A DNA stretch of 64,000 bases from Micromonospora sp. CCTCC AA 2012012 (GTDB lineage Bacteria; Actinomycetota; Actinomycetes; Mycobacteriales; Micromonosporaceae), in NCBI RefSeq assembly GCF_040499845.1, contig NZ_CP159342.1:3720001-3784000 (forward strand), written 5' to 3'. The stretch's first letter is position 1. Every line of letters begins with the position of its first letter. The position numbers and the translations under genes were made by a program. This document shows, piece after piece, positions 1-7,241 of this stretch. The notes below the pieces were generated by a model. It had not been told where the DNA came from. It did not search any database and saw only the letters and a list, made by a program, of their open reading frames with translations.

Positions 1-817
1 GCCGCTCGCCGTACAGGTCGCCGGTGAAGTCCAGCGCGTACGCCTCGACCCGCCGCTCCCGGCCGGAGAAGGTCGGGTTGGTGCCGATCGAGACGGCCGC
101 GGCGAGCGGCTCCGGGTGCCCCCGGCGCACCAGCCGGGCGGCATAGACGCCGTCGGCGGGGACCGCCGCGTACCGGTGGGTGAGCAGGTTGGCGGTGGGG
201 AAACCCAGCTCCCGCCCGCGCTGGTCGCCGCGGACCACCACGCCCTCGACCCGGTGCGGGCGGCCCAGCGCGGCCGCCGCCGCCGTCACGTCACCGGCGT
301 CGACGCAGGACCGGATGTAGGTGGAGGAGAAGACCGTGCCGGCCTCGGCGACCAGGGGCGCGTCCTCCACCCCGAAGCCGAAGGTGCGTCCCAGCCGCTC
401 CAGCAGCGCCACGTCGCCGGCCGCCCGGTGCCCGAAGCGGAAGTTGTCGCCCACCACCACCAGCGCGGCGTGCAGGTGGGCGACCAGGATGTCGTGCACG
501 AACTCCTCGGCGGTCAGCCGGGAGAACTCCGGGGTGAACGGCACCACACAGAGCACGTCCACGCCGAGTGCCTCGATCAGCTCCGCCTTGCGGGCCGGCT
601 CGGTGAGCACCGCGGGGTGCGAGCCGGGGCGGACCACCTCGGCCGGGTGCGGGTCGAAGGTCACCACCACCGACCGGACGCCCAGCTCCCGGGCGCGCGC
701 CACCGTGTGGCCGATGGTCGCCTGGTGCCCCTTGTGCACGCCGTCGAAGACGCCGATGGTGACGACCGAACGCCCCCAGCCACCGGGCGCCGCCTCGTAC
801 CCCCGCCACCGCTGCAT
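1..817 (-). CDS. ribF: Bifunctional riboflavin kinase / FAD synthetase, 5' part only
   Basis: Converts riboflavin to FMN and FMN to FAD in the cytoplasm. The visible part starts at an ATG at 817 (MQRWRGYEAAPGG) and runs off the window edge after about 272 residues. The N-terminal adenylyltransferase shows VVTIGVFDGVHKGHQ with the HxGH-like nucleotide-binding motif and VVVTFDPHPAEVV. The beginning of the flavokinase domain follows (GRELGFPTANL, then SIGTNPTFSGRERRVEAY). An upstream GGGGAGGAG gives a good ribosome site. It lies 46 bases after truB on the same strand, the usual actinobacterial truB-ribF order. The C-terminal third of the kinase domain is outside the window. Confidence 0.95.
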   Translation of the reverse strand, partial: MQRWRGYEAAPGGWGRSVVTIGVFDGVHKGHQATIGHTVARARELGVRSVVVTFDPHPAEVVRPGSHPAVLTEPARKAELIEALGVDVLCVVPFTPEFSRLTAEEFVHDILVAHLHAALVVVGDNFRFGHRAAGDVALLERLGRTFGFGVEDAPLVAEAGTVFSSTYIRSCVDAGDVTAAAAALGRPHRVEGVVVRGDQRGRELGFPTANLLTHRYAAVPADGVYAARLVRRGHPEPLAAAVSIGTNPTFSGRERRVEAYALDFTGDLYGER

Positions 818-863
818 GCCGCTCCTCCCCTGCTGTCCCGCCGGTCCGTCCGGGTCCCCGCCG

Positions 864-1757
864 TCAGGCCGGGGCGAGCACGATCTCCGCGCGGGCCCGA
901 CCGTCCCGCTCGCTGACGATAGCGATCAGGGTCCCGTCGGGACCGAACACGGCGTACGGTCCGGCGATGCCGGCCGGGTCCAGCGGCCCGCCGTGGGAGA
1001 GCACCTTCGCCTCGTCGGGCGTGGCGTCGCGGCGCGGGAAGAACCGGTCGGCGGCGGCCTCCAGCGGCAGGTTGACCACCTCGGGCGCGCGCTGTTCCAG
1101 CTCGTCGAGGGTGGCCGCCTCGGCCAGGGCGAACCCGCCGACGGCGGTGCGGCGCAGCGCGGTCAGGTGGCCGCCGACGCCGAGCGCGAGGCCCGCGTCG
1201 CGGGCGATCGCCCGGATGTACGTCCCGGACGAGCAGGTCACGTCGACGTCCACGTCCACCACGTCGGGGCTGTCCCGGCGGATCGCGAGGACGGCGAGGC
1301 GGGAGACGGTGACCCGGCGGGCGGGCAGCTCGACGCTCTCCCCGTCCCGGACCCGCTTGTACGCCCGCTCCCCGTTGACCTTGATCGCGCTGACCGCGCT
1401 GGGCACCTGGTCGATCTCGCCGGTCAGCGCGGCGAGCGCGGCGCGTACCGCCTCGTCGGTCACCGCGCCGGCCGGAGTGGTGGCGATCACGTCGCCCTCG
1501 GCGTCGTCGGTGACGGTGGCCTGCCCGAGCCGGATCGTCGCGGTGTAGCTCTTGCCGGCGCCGATCACGTAGGTGAGCAGCCGGGTCGCCCGGCCCACCC
1601 CGATCACCAGCACGCCGGTGGCCATCGGGTCGAGGGTGCCCCCGTGCCCCACCCGCCGGGTACGCGCCAACCGCCGGATCCGCGCCACCACGTCGTGCGA
1701 CGTCATGCCGGCGGGCTTGTCGACCACGATCAGACCGTCTGTGCTCACGACCGCCAA
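864..1757 (-). CDS. truB: tRNA pseudouridine(55) synthase TruB
   Basis: Makes pseudouridine 55 in the T-loop of tRNAs. The 297-residue product has the family's opening (GLIVVDKPAGMTSHDVV), the catalytic motif GGTLDPMATGVL with the nucleophile Asp near residue 43, then KSYTATIRLG and the CSSGTYIRAIARD block near residue 180, and a C-terminal PUA-like extension. The length is normal. It is the penultimate gene of the rimP-to-ribF block; MATE exporter upstream, ribF downstream. The annotated start is the first Met (MAVVSTDG); the Val four residues later is a possible alternative. Confidence 0.95.
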   Translation of the reverse strand: MAVVSTDGLIVVDKPAGMTSHDVVARIRRLARTRRVGHGGTLDPMATGVLVIGVGRATRLLTYVIGAGKSYTATIRLGQATVTDDAEGDVIATTPAGAVTDEAVRAALAALTGEIDQVPSAVSAIKVNGERAYKRVRDGESVELPARRVTVSRLAVLAIRRDSPDVVDVDVDVTCSSGTYIRAIARDAGLALGVGGHLTALRRTAVGGFALAEAATLDELEQRAPEVVNLPLEAAADRFFPRRDATPDEAKVLSHGGPLDPAGIAGPYAVFGPDGTLIAIVSERDGRARAEIVLAPA

Positions 1758-1808
1758 GCCTGCCAGAGACCGGCCTCCGCCACGCCAGAGGCCCCGCCGG
1801 TCGGGACG

Positions 1809-3140
1809 TCAGCGGACCGCGCCGACCACCGCCCAGCCGCCGGAGCGCAGCCGCAGCAGCAGGGCGACCAGCCGCAGCACCACGAAGAGCAGCAGCCCGG
1901 CCCAGATCCCGCCCAGCCCGAGGTCGAGCCCGTAGGCGAGCCAGATCGCCGGGAGGAAGCCGCCGAGCGCCGCCACGATCGTCAGGTTGCGCAGGTAGCG
2001 GACGTCACCGGCACCGATCAGCACCCCGTCGAGGGCGAAGACCACCCCGCCGATCGGCTGCAACGCCACGAACCACGGCCAGGCCACCATCGCCTGCTCG
2101 CGTACCTGGGGGTCGGCGCTGAACCAGCCGGGGACGACGCCGGCCCCGGCGGCGATCAGCACCGCGAACGCCACTCCGCAGACCCCGCCGACCAGCGCGA
2201 TCCGGCGGGCGAGCGCGCGGGCGCCGACGGCGTCGCCGGCGCCGAGCGCCGCGCCGATCAGCGACTGGGCGGCGATGGCCAGGGCGTCCAGCACCAGGGC
2301 GGTGAAGAACCAGAGTTGGAGGGCGATCTGGTGGGCGCCCACGGCGGCGGCGCCGAAGCGGGCGGCGACGGCGGTCGCGGAGAGGAAGCTCGCCTGGAAG
2401 GCGACCCCCCGGATCAGCAGGTCCCGGCTGAGCACGAGCTGCTGGCGGATCAGCCGGGGCCGGGGCCGCAGGGAGATCCGCTCGCGCACCAGCGCCGCCG
2501 CGAAGAGGCCGCCGGAGAGGGTCTGCGCGACCGCGTTCGCCACCGCCGAGCCGACCAGGCCGAGCCCGGCGGGATAGACGAGCAGCGGGCAGAGCAGCGC
2601 GGAGAGGAGGTTGGGGGCGAGCACGAAGAGCAGCGGGCGCCGGGTGTCCTGGATGCCGCGCAGCCAGCCGTTGCCGGCGGCGGCGAGCAGCAGGCCGGGG
2701 GCGCCGAGCGCCGCGATCCGCAGCCACTGCGCGGCGGCGTCGGCCACGTCGCCACCCGCGCCGACGAGGGTACGCGCCAACGCCCCGCCGCCGAGCTGCA
2801 TGCCGACCGCCACCAGCACGCCGACCGCCAGGGCGAGCCAGGACGCCTGGACGCCCTCGGCCACCGCGGCGGCCCGGTCGCCCGACCCGAACCGGCGCGC
2901 CGACCGCCCCGTGGTGCCGTACGCGACGACGGTGCCGAGCCAGGCGGTCAGCGTCATCACCGTGCCGCCGACGGCCAGCGCGGCCAGCGGGACCCGGCCC
3001 AGGTGCCCGACGACGGCGGTGTCGACCAGGACGTAGAGCGGCTCGGCGGCGAGCACCACGAGCGCCGGCAGGGCGAGCCCGGCGATCCGCCGGGGCGACG
3101 CGACGGCGGACGGGGCGGCACTGACGGCGGTCTGACTCAT
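1809..3140 (-). CDS. MATE family efflux transporter (DinF-like)
   Basis: Integral membrane cation/drug antiporter of about 443 residues with twelve hydrophobic segments. The opening RIAGLALPALVVLAAEPLYVLVDTAVVGHLG is typical of the DinF branch of MATE proteins, and the later PLLVYPAGLGLVGSAVANAVAQ is typical of the second half. I chose ATG 3140 (MSQTAVSAAP); an upstream in-frame GTG at 3191 would add 17 residues with no membrane character. It sits inside the translation block just before truB, a common actinobacterial neighbourhood. Substrate cannot be read from the sequence. Confidence 0.88.
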   Translation of the reverse strand: MSQTAVSAAPSAVASPRRIAGLALPALVVLAAEPLYVLVDTAVVGHLGRVPLAALAVGGTVMTLTAWLGTVVAYGTTGRSARRFGSGDRAAAVAEGVQASWLALAVGVLVAVGMQLGGGALARTLVGAGGDVADAAAQWLRIAALGAPGLLLAAAGNGWLRGIQDTRRPLLFVLAPNLLSALLCPLLVYPAGLGLVGSAVANAVAQTLSGGLFAAALVRERISLRPRPRLIRQQLVLSRDLLIRGVAFQASFLSATAVAARFGAAAVGAHQIALQLWFFTALVLDALAIAAQSLIGAALGAGDAVGARALARRIALVGGVCGVAFAVLIAAGAGVVPGWFSADPQVREQAMVAWPWFVALQPIGGVVFALDGVLIGAGDVRYLRNLTIVAALGGFLPAIWLAYGLDLGLGGIWAGLLLFVVLRLVALLLRLRSGGWAVVGAVR

Positions 3141-3254
3141 CGCCGCCGATCCTGGCACGGGGCGGGTAAGGGCCGCAACCCCGGCCGTCACTTACCCCAC
3201 TGCCGTTCACCCGACCCGGGCCGGCGGCGCAGCCGCGCGCCGTACGGTGACGTC

Positions 3255-4010
3255 ATGGCGGTCAACGGCGACCAGATCGTCGACGGCGCCGACCCGGTCT
3301 GGTGGCGTCGCCTCTTCGGCGAGCTGCTCGGCACCTTCCTGCTGGTGCTGGTCTCGGTCGGCCCCGGCGTGGTGAACCAGCGCGTGGGTGGCGAACCGGT
3401 CAGCCGGACCGCCGCGGTCGTCGCCCCCGGGCTGATGGTGTCCTCGATCATCCTGTTCATGGGGGCGGTCTCCGGCGCTCACCTCAACCCCTCGGTGACG
3501 CTCGCCTTCGCCCTGCGGGCCGACTTCCCGTGGCGTCGCGTGCCCGGCTATCTGGCCGCGCAGTTCGCCGGGGCGGTCGCCGCGGCGGGGCTCCTCGCCG
3601 GGCTGCTCGGTGGGCACGGCACCGCCGGCCTGACCGTCCCCGGCCCCGGTGTGGACACGCCGCTCGCCCTGGTCTGGGAGCTGATCCTCACCGTCGGACT
3701 GGTGAGCACCATCCTCGGCACCGCATCCGGCGCGCAGAGCGTGGGACCGCTCGCCGCCGTCGCGGTCGGCGGCTATCTCGCGCTCGCCGGGCTCTGGGCG
3801 TCCCCGCTCACCGGGGCGTCGATGAACGTGTTCCGCTCGCTCGGCCCCGCCCTCGTGTACGGGCAACCGCGGGGCTGGTGGGCGTACCTGGTCGGCCCGC
3901 TGCTGGCGGTGCCCGTGGCGGTCGGGGTGGCGCTGCTGCTGCGCGGGCCGGGCGGCGGGCCGGTCAGCCGGCGTGCCGCGCAGGGCGACGCCGGGCGCTG
4001 GCAGCGCTGA
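3255..4010 (+). CDS. MIP/aquaporin-family channel with an altered second NPA box
   Basis: A 251-residue membrane protein of the major intrinsic protein family with six hydrophobic segments. Half-helix 1 carries GAHLNPSVTLAFAL (NPS at about 78-80 in place of NPA). Half-helix 2 carries LTGASMNVFRSLGPAL, so the second NPA is NVF at 191-193 while the flanking GAS-N-RS-GPAL framework and the selectivity Arg are kept. The amino end FGELLGTFLLVLVSVGPG is typical. It stands alone on the plus strand, divergent from the MATE gene. Water or small neutral solute transport is the family role; the altered box means pore behaviour cannot be assumed. ATG 3255 is the first Met before the conserved domain. Confidence 0.85.
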   Translation: MAVNGDQIVDGADPVWWRRLFGELLGTFLLVLVSVGPGVVNQRVGGEPVSRTAAVVAPGLMVSSIILFMGAVSGAHLNPSVTLAFALRADFPWRRVPGYLAAQFAGAVAAAGLLAGLLGGHGTAGLTVPGPGVDTPLALVWELILTVGLVSTILGTASGAQSVGPLAAVAVGGYLALAGLWASPLTGASMNVFRSLGPALVYGQPRGWWAYLVGPLLAVPVAVGVALLLRGPGGGPVSRRAAQGDAGRWQR

Positions 4011-4152
4011 GCTGCGGACCGCTTCTTCCGTGCCGGCGCGGCCGGCGGGCGTGGTCGCCGTCGGTCACCGGGTGGGGACCGGCGGCGGTTCGGTCGGGCG
4101 GTGATGCCGGCGGCAGGTGTTCGTCGCCGGCGTCACCGCCGGGCCGGGTAGG

Positions 4153-4248
4153 TCACTGACGGGTGTCCATCGAGGTCTGCAGCGCGCGGCGCATCTGCTC
4201 GCGGGCCTCGTCGGTGGTCTTGGTCTCGGTCTTGGTCTTGGTCGCCAT
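4153..4248 (-). CDS. Putative 31-residue Lys/Thr-rich small protein
   Basis: An ATG at 4248 opens a 31-codon frame reading MATKTKTETKTTDEAREQ followed by a short amphipathic helix-like tail (MRRALQTSMDTRQ). A ribosome site AAGGGATCC lies just upstream. The frame lies alone in the 490-base gap between the MIP gene and the DUF6186 gene, with a perfect palindrome in its putative leader and a promoter-like AT-rich patch about 200 bases upstream. The codons are all high-GC, as expected of genuine coding DNA here (ACC AAG ACC GAG). I recognise no family; it could be a small basic/acidic cytosolic protein. No other gene is visible in this gap. Confidence 0.5.
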   Translation of the reverse strand: MATKTKTETKTTDEAREQMRRALQTSMDTRQ

Positions 4249-4269
4249 GGCGGATCCCTTCCAGGGTGC

Positions 4270-4289
4270 GGGCCACCGCGCGGTGGCCC
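4270..4289. repeat. Perfect 20-bp palindrome upstream of the small protein
   Basis: The two 10-base halves GGGCCACCGC and GCGGTGGCCC are exact reverse complements with no spacer. It starts 22 bases 5' of the ATG of the 31-codon frame, so it would lie in that leader. Either an operator or a cruciform/hairpin; nothing decides between them. Confidence 0.45.
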
Positions 4290-4446
4290 TACGGGCGGTC
4301 GTGCTGAGCGCCCGGGGAGCGGTCCGGGGTTGCCGGAGCGGCTCGCCTGGCAGCGTGAGCCCGGGTCGGTCTGACCCTGGAGGGAGGCGGCACCGGGTGT
4401 GGGGCCGCCGCCCATGACCAGCGCCGGAGCGCCGGTCCCAAACCCA

Positions 4447-4476
4447 AGTTAACGTTTACTTTCCACATGCTGTCCA
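4447..4476 (-). promoter_or_regulatory. Candidate promoter for the 31-codon gene
   Basis: Read on the minus strand, TGGACA (4476-4471) is followed after 17-18 bases by GTTAACTT (a weak -10, TTAACT). The patch is clearly AT-richer than its surroundings and lies in the gap directly upstream of the small gene. The -10 match is poor, so this is a suggestion only. Confidence 0.3.
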
Positions 4477-4502
4477 CGTTTCCCGCCATCTGGACAGGGT
4501 GG

Positions 4503-4715
4503 TCAGCGGGCCAGGAAGTGCCAGCCGAGCCACCACCAGAACCCGAGCAGGGCGATCCGGCCCACCGGCACCGGACCGACCTCGTAGCGCATCAGGACGG
4601 CGCAGACGTCGCCGAGCGGCGGGATCCGGGCGTCCGGTCGCCGGGCGGCCCACCCGACGGCCGCGAAGAGCAGCAGCGCGGTGAGGAAACCGGCGATCGC
4701 CAGCGCGCGCATCAT
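4503..4715 (-). CDS. DUF6186-like small membrane protein
   Basis: A 70-residue protein with an N-terminal membrane segment (MRALAIAGFLTALLLFAAVGW), a short polar stretch RRPDARIPPLGDVCAVLMR, and a Trp-rich C-terminal segment ending FWWWLGWHFLAR. This plan (TM, P-L-G-D/E-V, WWWLGWHF end) fits the actinobacterial DUF6186 group as I recall it. Its ATG overlaps the stop of the upstream membrane-protein gene by four bases (ATGA), so the two are translationally coupled. Function unknown. Confidence 0.75.
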   Translation of the reverse strand: MMRALAIAGFLTALLLFAAVGWAARRPDARIPPLGDVCAVLMRYEVGPVPVGRIALLGFWWWLGWHFLAR

Positions 4716-5119
4716 CGCCGTACCAGCGCCCAGAACCCGGCCAGCCAGGCGAACCACGCGCCCGAGCGCAGCAGGTGGACCTCCAGCAGCGGATCCGCCA
4801 GCCGGGAGAACGTCGGAAAGTCCTGACCCCGCGCGAGCGCGAAGGTCACCGCCTCGAAGCCGACGAAGACGGTGACCGGCAGCAACCACCAGGCCGCCCC
4901 GGACGCCAGCCGACGCGGAGCGGGACGGCGCGGCAGCCGGTGGCTCAGCCCGAGGCAGAGCAGCACCGCGCCCGCGCCGAGCACCCCGCGGTTCGCCGCG
5001 GTGGAGAAGGACGGCAACTGCCCGCCGACCAGCGAGAGGCAGAGCAGCACGGGCACCGCGACGGTCGGCCGGTCCCACCCGCGCGGCGCCTCGACGGAGA
5101 GCTCCCGGGGACGCCCCAT
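4712..5119 (-). CDS. Small multi-pass membrane protein, partner of the DUF6186-like gene
   Basis: About 135 residues, starting MGRPRELSVEAPRGWDRP. Four hydrophobic stretches are visible (PTVAVPVLLCLSLVGG, RGVLGAGAVLLCLGLSH, AAWWLLPVTVFVGFEAVTF, SGAWFAWLAGFWALV), separated by Arg-rich loops. I do not recognise a named family. It is coupled to the next gene by an ATGA overlap, and the pair resembles subunits of a small membrane complex, which is inference. It lies about 50 bases after the DHH phosphoesterase gene on the same strand. Confidence 0.7.
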   Translation of the reverse strand: MGRPRELSVEAPRGWDRPTVAVPVLLCLSLVGGQLPSFSTAANRGVLGAGAVLLCLGLSHRLPRRPAPRRLASGAAWWLLPVTVFVGFEAVTFALARGQDFPTFSRLADPLLEVHLLRSGAWFAWLAGFWALVRR

Positions 5120-5169
5120 CACCCGATTGTCCGCACCGTCACGCTTCGTGGAAAGACCCCTACCGGGAG

Positions 5170-6198
5170 TCAGCCGGCGAGCAGTGCCCCGTCCAGCTCG
5201 GCCCGGATCAGGTCGACCACCTCGTCGGCGGTGCCGCGCCCGGTGAAGCCGGCCGCGAAGCGGTGCCCACCGCCGCCCAGCGCCACCGCCACCCGACTCA
5301 CGTCGACCGCGCCCTTGCTGCGCATCGAGACCGCCCACTCGTCCGCCGTGACCTGCTTGACCACCAGGCTCACGTCCGCCTCGGCGGTGCAGCGGACCGA
5401 GTCGATCAGCGCCTCCAGCACGTACGGCGGCTGATCGTGCCGGGCCAGGTCGGCCAGGGTGGCGTACGTCCACACCAGGCCCCGCCCGGCCGCCGCCGTC
5501 GGCTCCAGCCGGGCCCGGCCGAGCACCTCGCCGAAGAGGCGGACCGCCCCGAAGGGCCGGGTGTCGAAGATCCGCCGGGAGATGTCCCCCGGCCGGATCC
5601 CGGTGGCCAGCAGCCGGGCCGCCAGCTCGTGCACCGCCGGTGTGGTCGCCTCGAACCGGAACGAGCCGGTGTCCGTGCTCAACGCGACATAGAGGCAGGC
5701 CGCGATGTCGGCGTCCAACGGCACGCCGAGCCGGTCCAGCAGCCCCTGGGCGACCACCGAGGTCGCCGCGGCGTGCGGGTCGACCAGGTGCACCCCGCCG
5801 AAGCGGGTGTTCGAGGCGTGGTGGTCCAGCACCAGCGCCGCGCCCGCCGAGTCCAGCCGGTCGACCAGGTCACCCAGCCGGGACTCGCTCGCCGCGTCGA
5901 AGCAGATCACCAGCTCCGGATCCGGGTACGCCTCGTCCTGCGGCACCAGCAGGTCGAGCCCGGGCAGCCAGCGGAACGGCTCCGGCACCTCCGGCGGCCC
6001 GGGGAAGGTCGCCTGGAGGTGTCGTACGCCCAGCCGGCGCAGCCCCAGCCCGAAGCCGAGCATGCTGCCGAGCGCGTCCCCGTCCGGATTGACGTGACAG
6101 ATCAGCAGCACCCGGGCGTCGGCGGGAAGCCGGCGTACCGCGGCGACCGCGGCAGCCCACTCCTCGTCGGTGGGCCCCCCGGCGACGGGCCCGGTCAC
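5170..6198 (-). CDS. DHH/DHHA1 phosphoesterase (NrnA-like nanoRNase / pAp phosphatase)
   Basis: A 342-residue cytosolic metal-dependent phosphoesterase. DHH-domain motifs are in order: LICHVNPDGDALGS (about 33-46), ICFDAAS, LVLDHHAS (about 122-129), LSTDTGSFRFEATT. The C-terminal DHHA1 domain ends with the substrate-binding GGGGHRFAAGF. Family members degrade 2-5-mer RNA and may dephosphorylate pAp or cleave cyclic-di-AMP/linear pApA; which dominates here is not readable. Starts with GTG at 6198 overlapping the rbfA stop (GTGA), the standard rbfA-nrnA coupling in Gram-positive bacteria. Confidence 0.92.
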   Translation of the reverse strand: MTGPVAGGPTDEEWAAAVAAVRRLPADARVLLICHVNPDGDALGSMLGFGLGLRRLGVRHLQATFPGPPEVPEPFRWLPGLDLLVPQDEAYPDPELVICFDAASESRLGDLVDRLDSAGAALVLDHHASNTRFGGVHLVDPHAAATSVVAQGLLDRLGVPLDADIAACLYVALSTDTGSFRFEATTPAVHELAARLLATGIRPGDISRRIFDTRPFGAVRLFGEVLGRARLEPTAAAGRGLVWTYATLADLARHDQPPYVLEALIDSVRCTAEADVSLVVKQVTADEWAVSMRSKGAVDVSRVAVALGGGGHRFAAGFTGRGTADEVVDLIRAELDGALLAG

Positions 6199-6683
6199 CG
6201 CTGGTCGCCGCCGCGTGGCTCGGCCGCGTCCGCGGGCTCCTCCGCGTCGAGCTCGGCGTCGTCCTCCTCGTCCAGCCGGTACGGCTGGGCCTCGCCCGCG
6301 TACTTCGCCTGGGCGGCGAGGCGCTGCACCTCGGCGTCGGCGTTACGGGCCGCCGTCAGCAGGTCGTCGATGTGCTTGACCTGGTCCTGCACGTCGTCGA
6401 GGACGAAGGTCAGGGTCGGCGAGTGCCGCAGCCCGAGCGCCTTGCCGACGGTGCTGCGCAGCAGACCCTTGGCGCTCTCCAGCGCGGCGGCGGTGCTGGC
6501 CTGGGCCGTCGCGTCACCGAGCACGGTGTAGAAGACGGTGGCGTCGCGCAGGTCAGCGGTGATCCGGGCGTCGGTGATGGTGATCATCCCGAGCCGGGGG
6601 TCCTTGATCTGGCTCCGCACCACCGACGCGACCAGTTCGCGAATGCGCTCCGCGTGCCGGCGTACCTTGGCCGGATCCGACAT
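6195..6683 (-). CDS. rbfA: Ribosome-binding factor A
   Basis: Late 30S maturation factor acting on the 16S 5' helix. The protein begins MSDPAKVRRHAERIRELVAS and contains the family core IKDPRLGMITITDARITADLRDATVFYTVLG. Start ATG 6683 is chosen because GGAGG lies eight bases upstream; an in-frame GTG three codons earlier falls inside that site. About 162 residues, with an acidic tail (DEEDDAELDAEEPADAAEP), longer than in E. coli but usual in actinobacteria. Coupled to the phosphoesterase by GTGA. The 170 bases to the DUF503 gene hold nothing I can name. Confidence 0.93.
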   Translation of the reverse strand: MSDPAKVRRHAERIRELVASVVRSQIKDPRLGMITITDARITADLRDATVFYTVLGDATAQASTAAALESAKGLLRSTVGKALGLRHSPTLTFVLDDVQDQVKHIDDLLTAARNADAEVQRLAAQAKYAGEAQPYRLDEEDDAELDAEEPADAAEPRGGDQR

Positions 6684-6856
6684 GTCCCCCACCTCCAGGG
6701 CTTCCTGCTCCCGGCCGGAACCTGGGCGCGGGGCGCCGGGTCCGACCGCCCAACAACTCGAACACTACCCGTGCGGCGGTTTCCGCCGCGCGTCGCCGCC
6801 GGTGGTGCAGGACACGGCCGTTGACCGCCCGCGCGGCGGGCACCGCCGGTCGCGGC

Positions 6857-7153
6857 TCAGTCGTCCTCCGCGCCGTGCAGCCGACGGCGGACCGACAGCA
6901 GCTCGACCTCGGGGCGGTCGGCCACCAGCCGCTCGCACGAGTCCAGCACCTCGCGGACGTGTGCCGCCTCGGCGGCCACCACGGCCACCCCGATCTCGGC
7001 CCGCCCGTGCAGGTCGAGCGCGCCCACCTCGGCGGCCGACACCTCGAAGCGGCGCAGCGCCGCCACGATCGGCCGTACATATGATCTTTTGGTCTTGAGC
7101 GACCGGGAGTCACCCGGCAGCAGCAGGTCGAAGACCGCGGTTCCCGTGAACAT
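6857..7153 (-). CDS. YlxP/DUF503 family protein
   Basis: A 98-residue protein starting MFTGTAVFDLLLPGDSRSLK, with the DUF503 hallmark SLKTKRSYVRPIVAALRRFEVSAAEVG and an acidic end (HGAEDD). Members of the family sit between infB and rbfA throughout Gram-positive bacteria and are thought to take part in ribosome assembly or RNA binding; the exact role is not settled. ATG 7153 is preferred over the GTG/ATG 21 bases upstream because the family alignment starts there. Confidence 0.88.
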   Translation of the reverse strand: MFTGTAVFDLLLPGDSRSLKTKRSYVRPIVAALRRFEVSAAEVGALDLHGRAEIGVAVVAAEAAHVREVLDSCERLVADRPEVELLSVRRRLHGAEDD

Positions 7154-7183
7154 CGCCCCGGACGTTACGGTCACCCCCCGACA

Positions 7184-7225
7184 TGATCAAGGGGTTTACG
7201 CCGGTCGGCGTAAACCCCTTGATCA
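7184..7225. repeat. Long intergenic palindrome, copy 1 of a dispersed family
   Basis: Two perfect 19-base arms (TGATCAAGGGGTTTACGCC at 7184-7202 and its reverse complement at 7207-7225) flank a 4-base loop GGTC. It lies 16 bases after the infB stop and 30 bases before the DUF503 start, both read leftwards. It could act as a terminator or RNA stabiliser, but no T-tract follows. Its arm matches those at 50416-50474 and 56421-56475. Confidence 0.85.
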
Positions 7226-7241
7226 CTGTGTCAGCACCGGA

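Noticed and set aside
321..4010. Very long plus-strand frame opposite ribF, truB and the MATE gene
   Set aside because: Only its last 251 codons (from ATG 3255) look like a protein. The rest is the antisense of three conserved minus-strand genes, open because of high GC.
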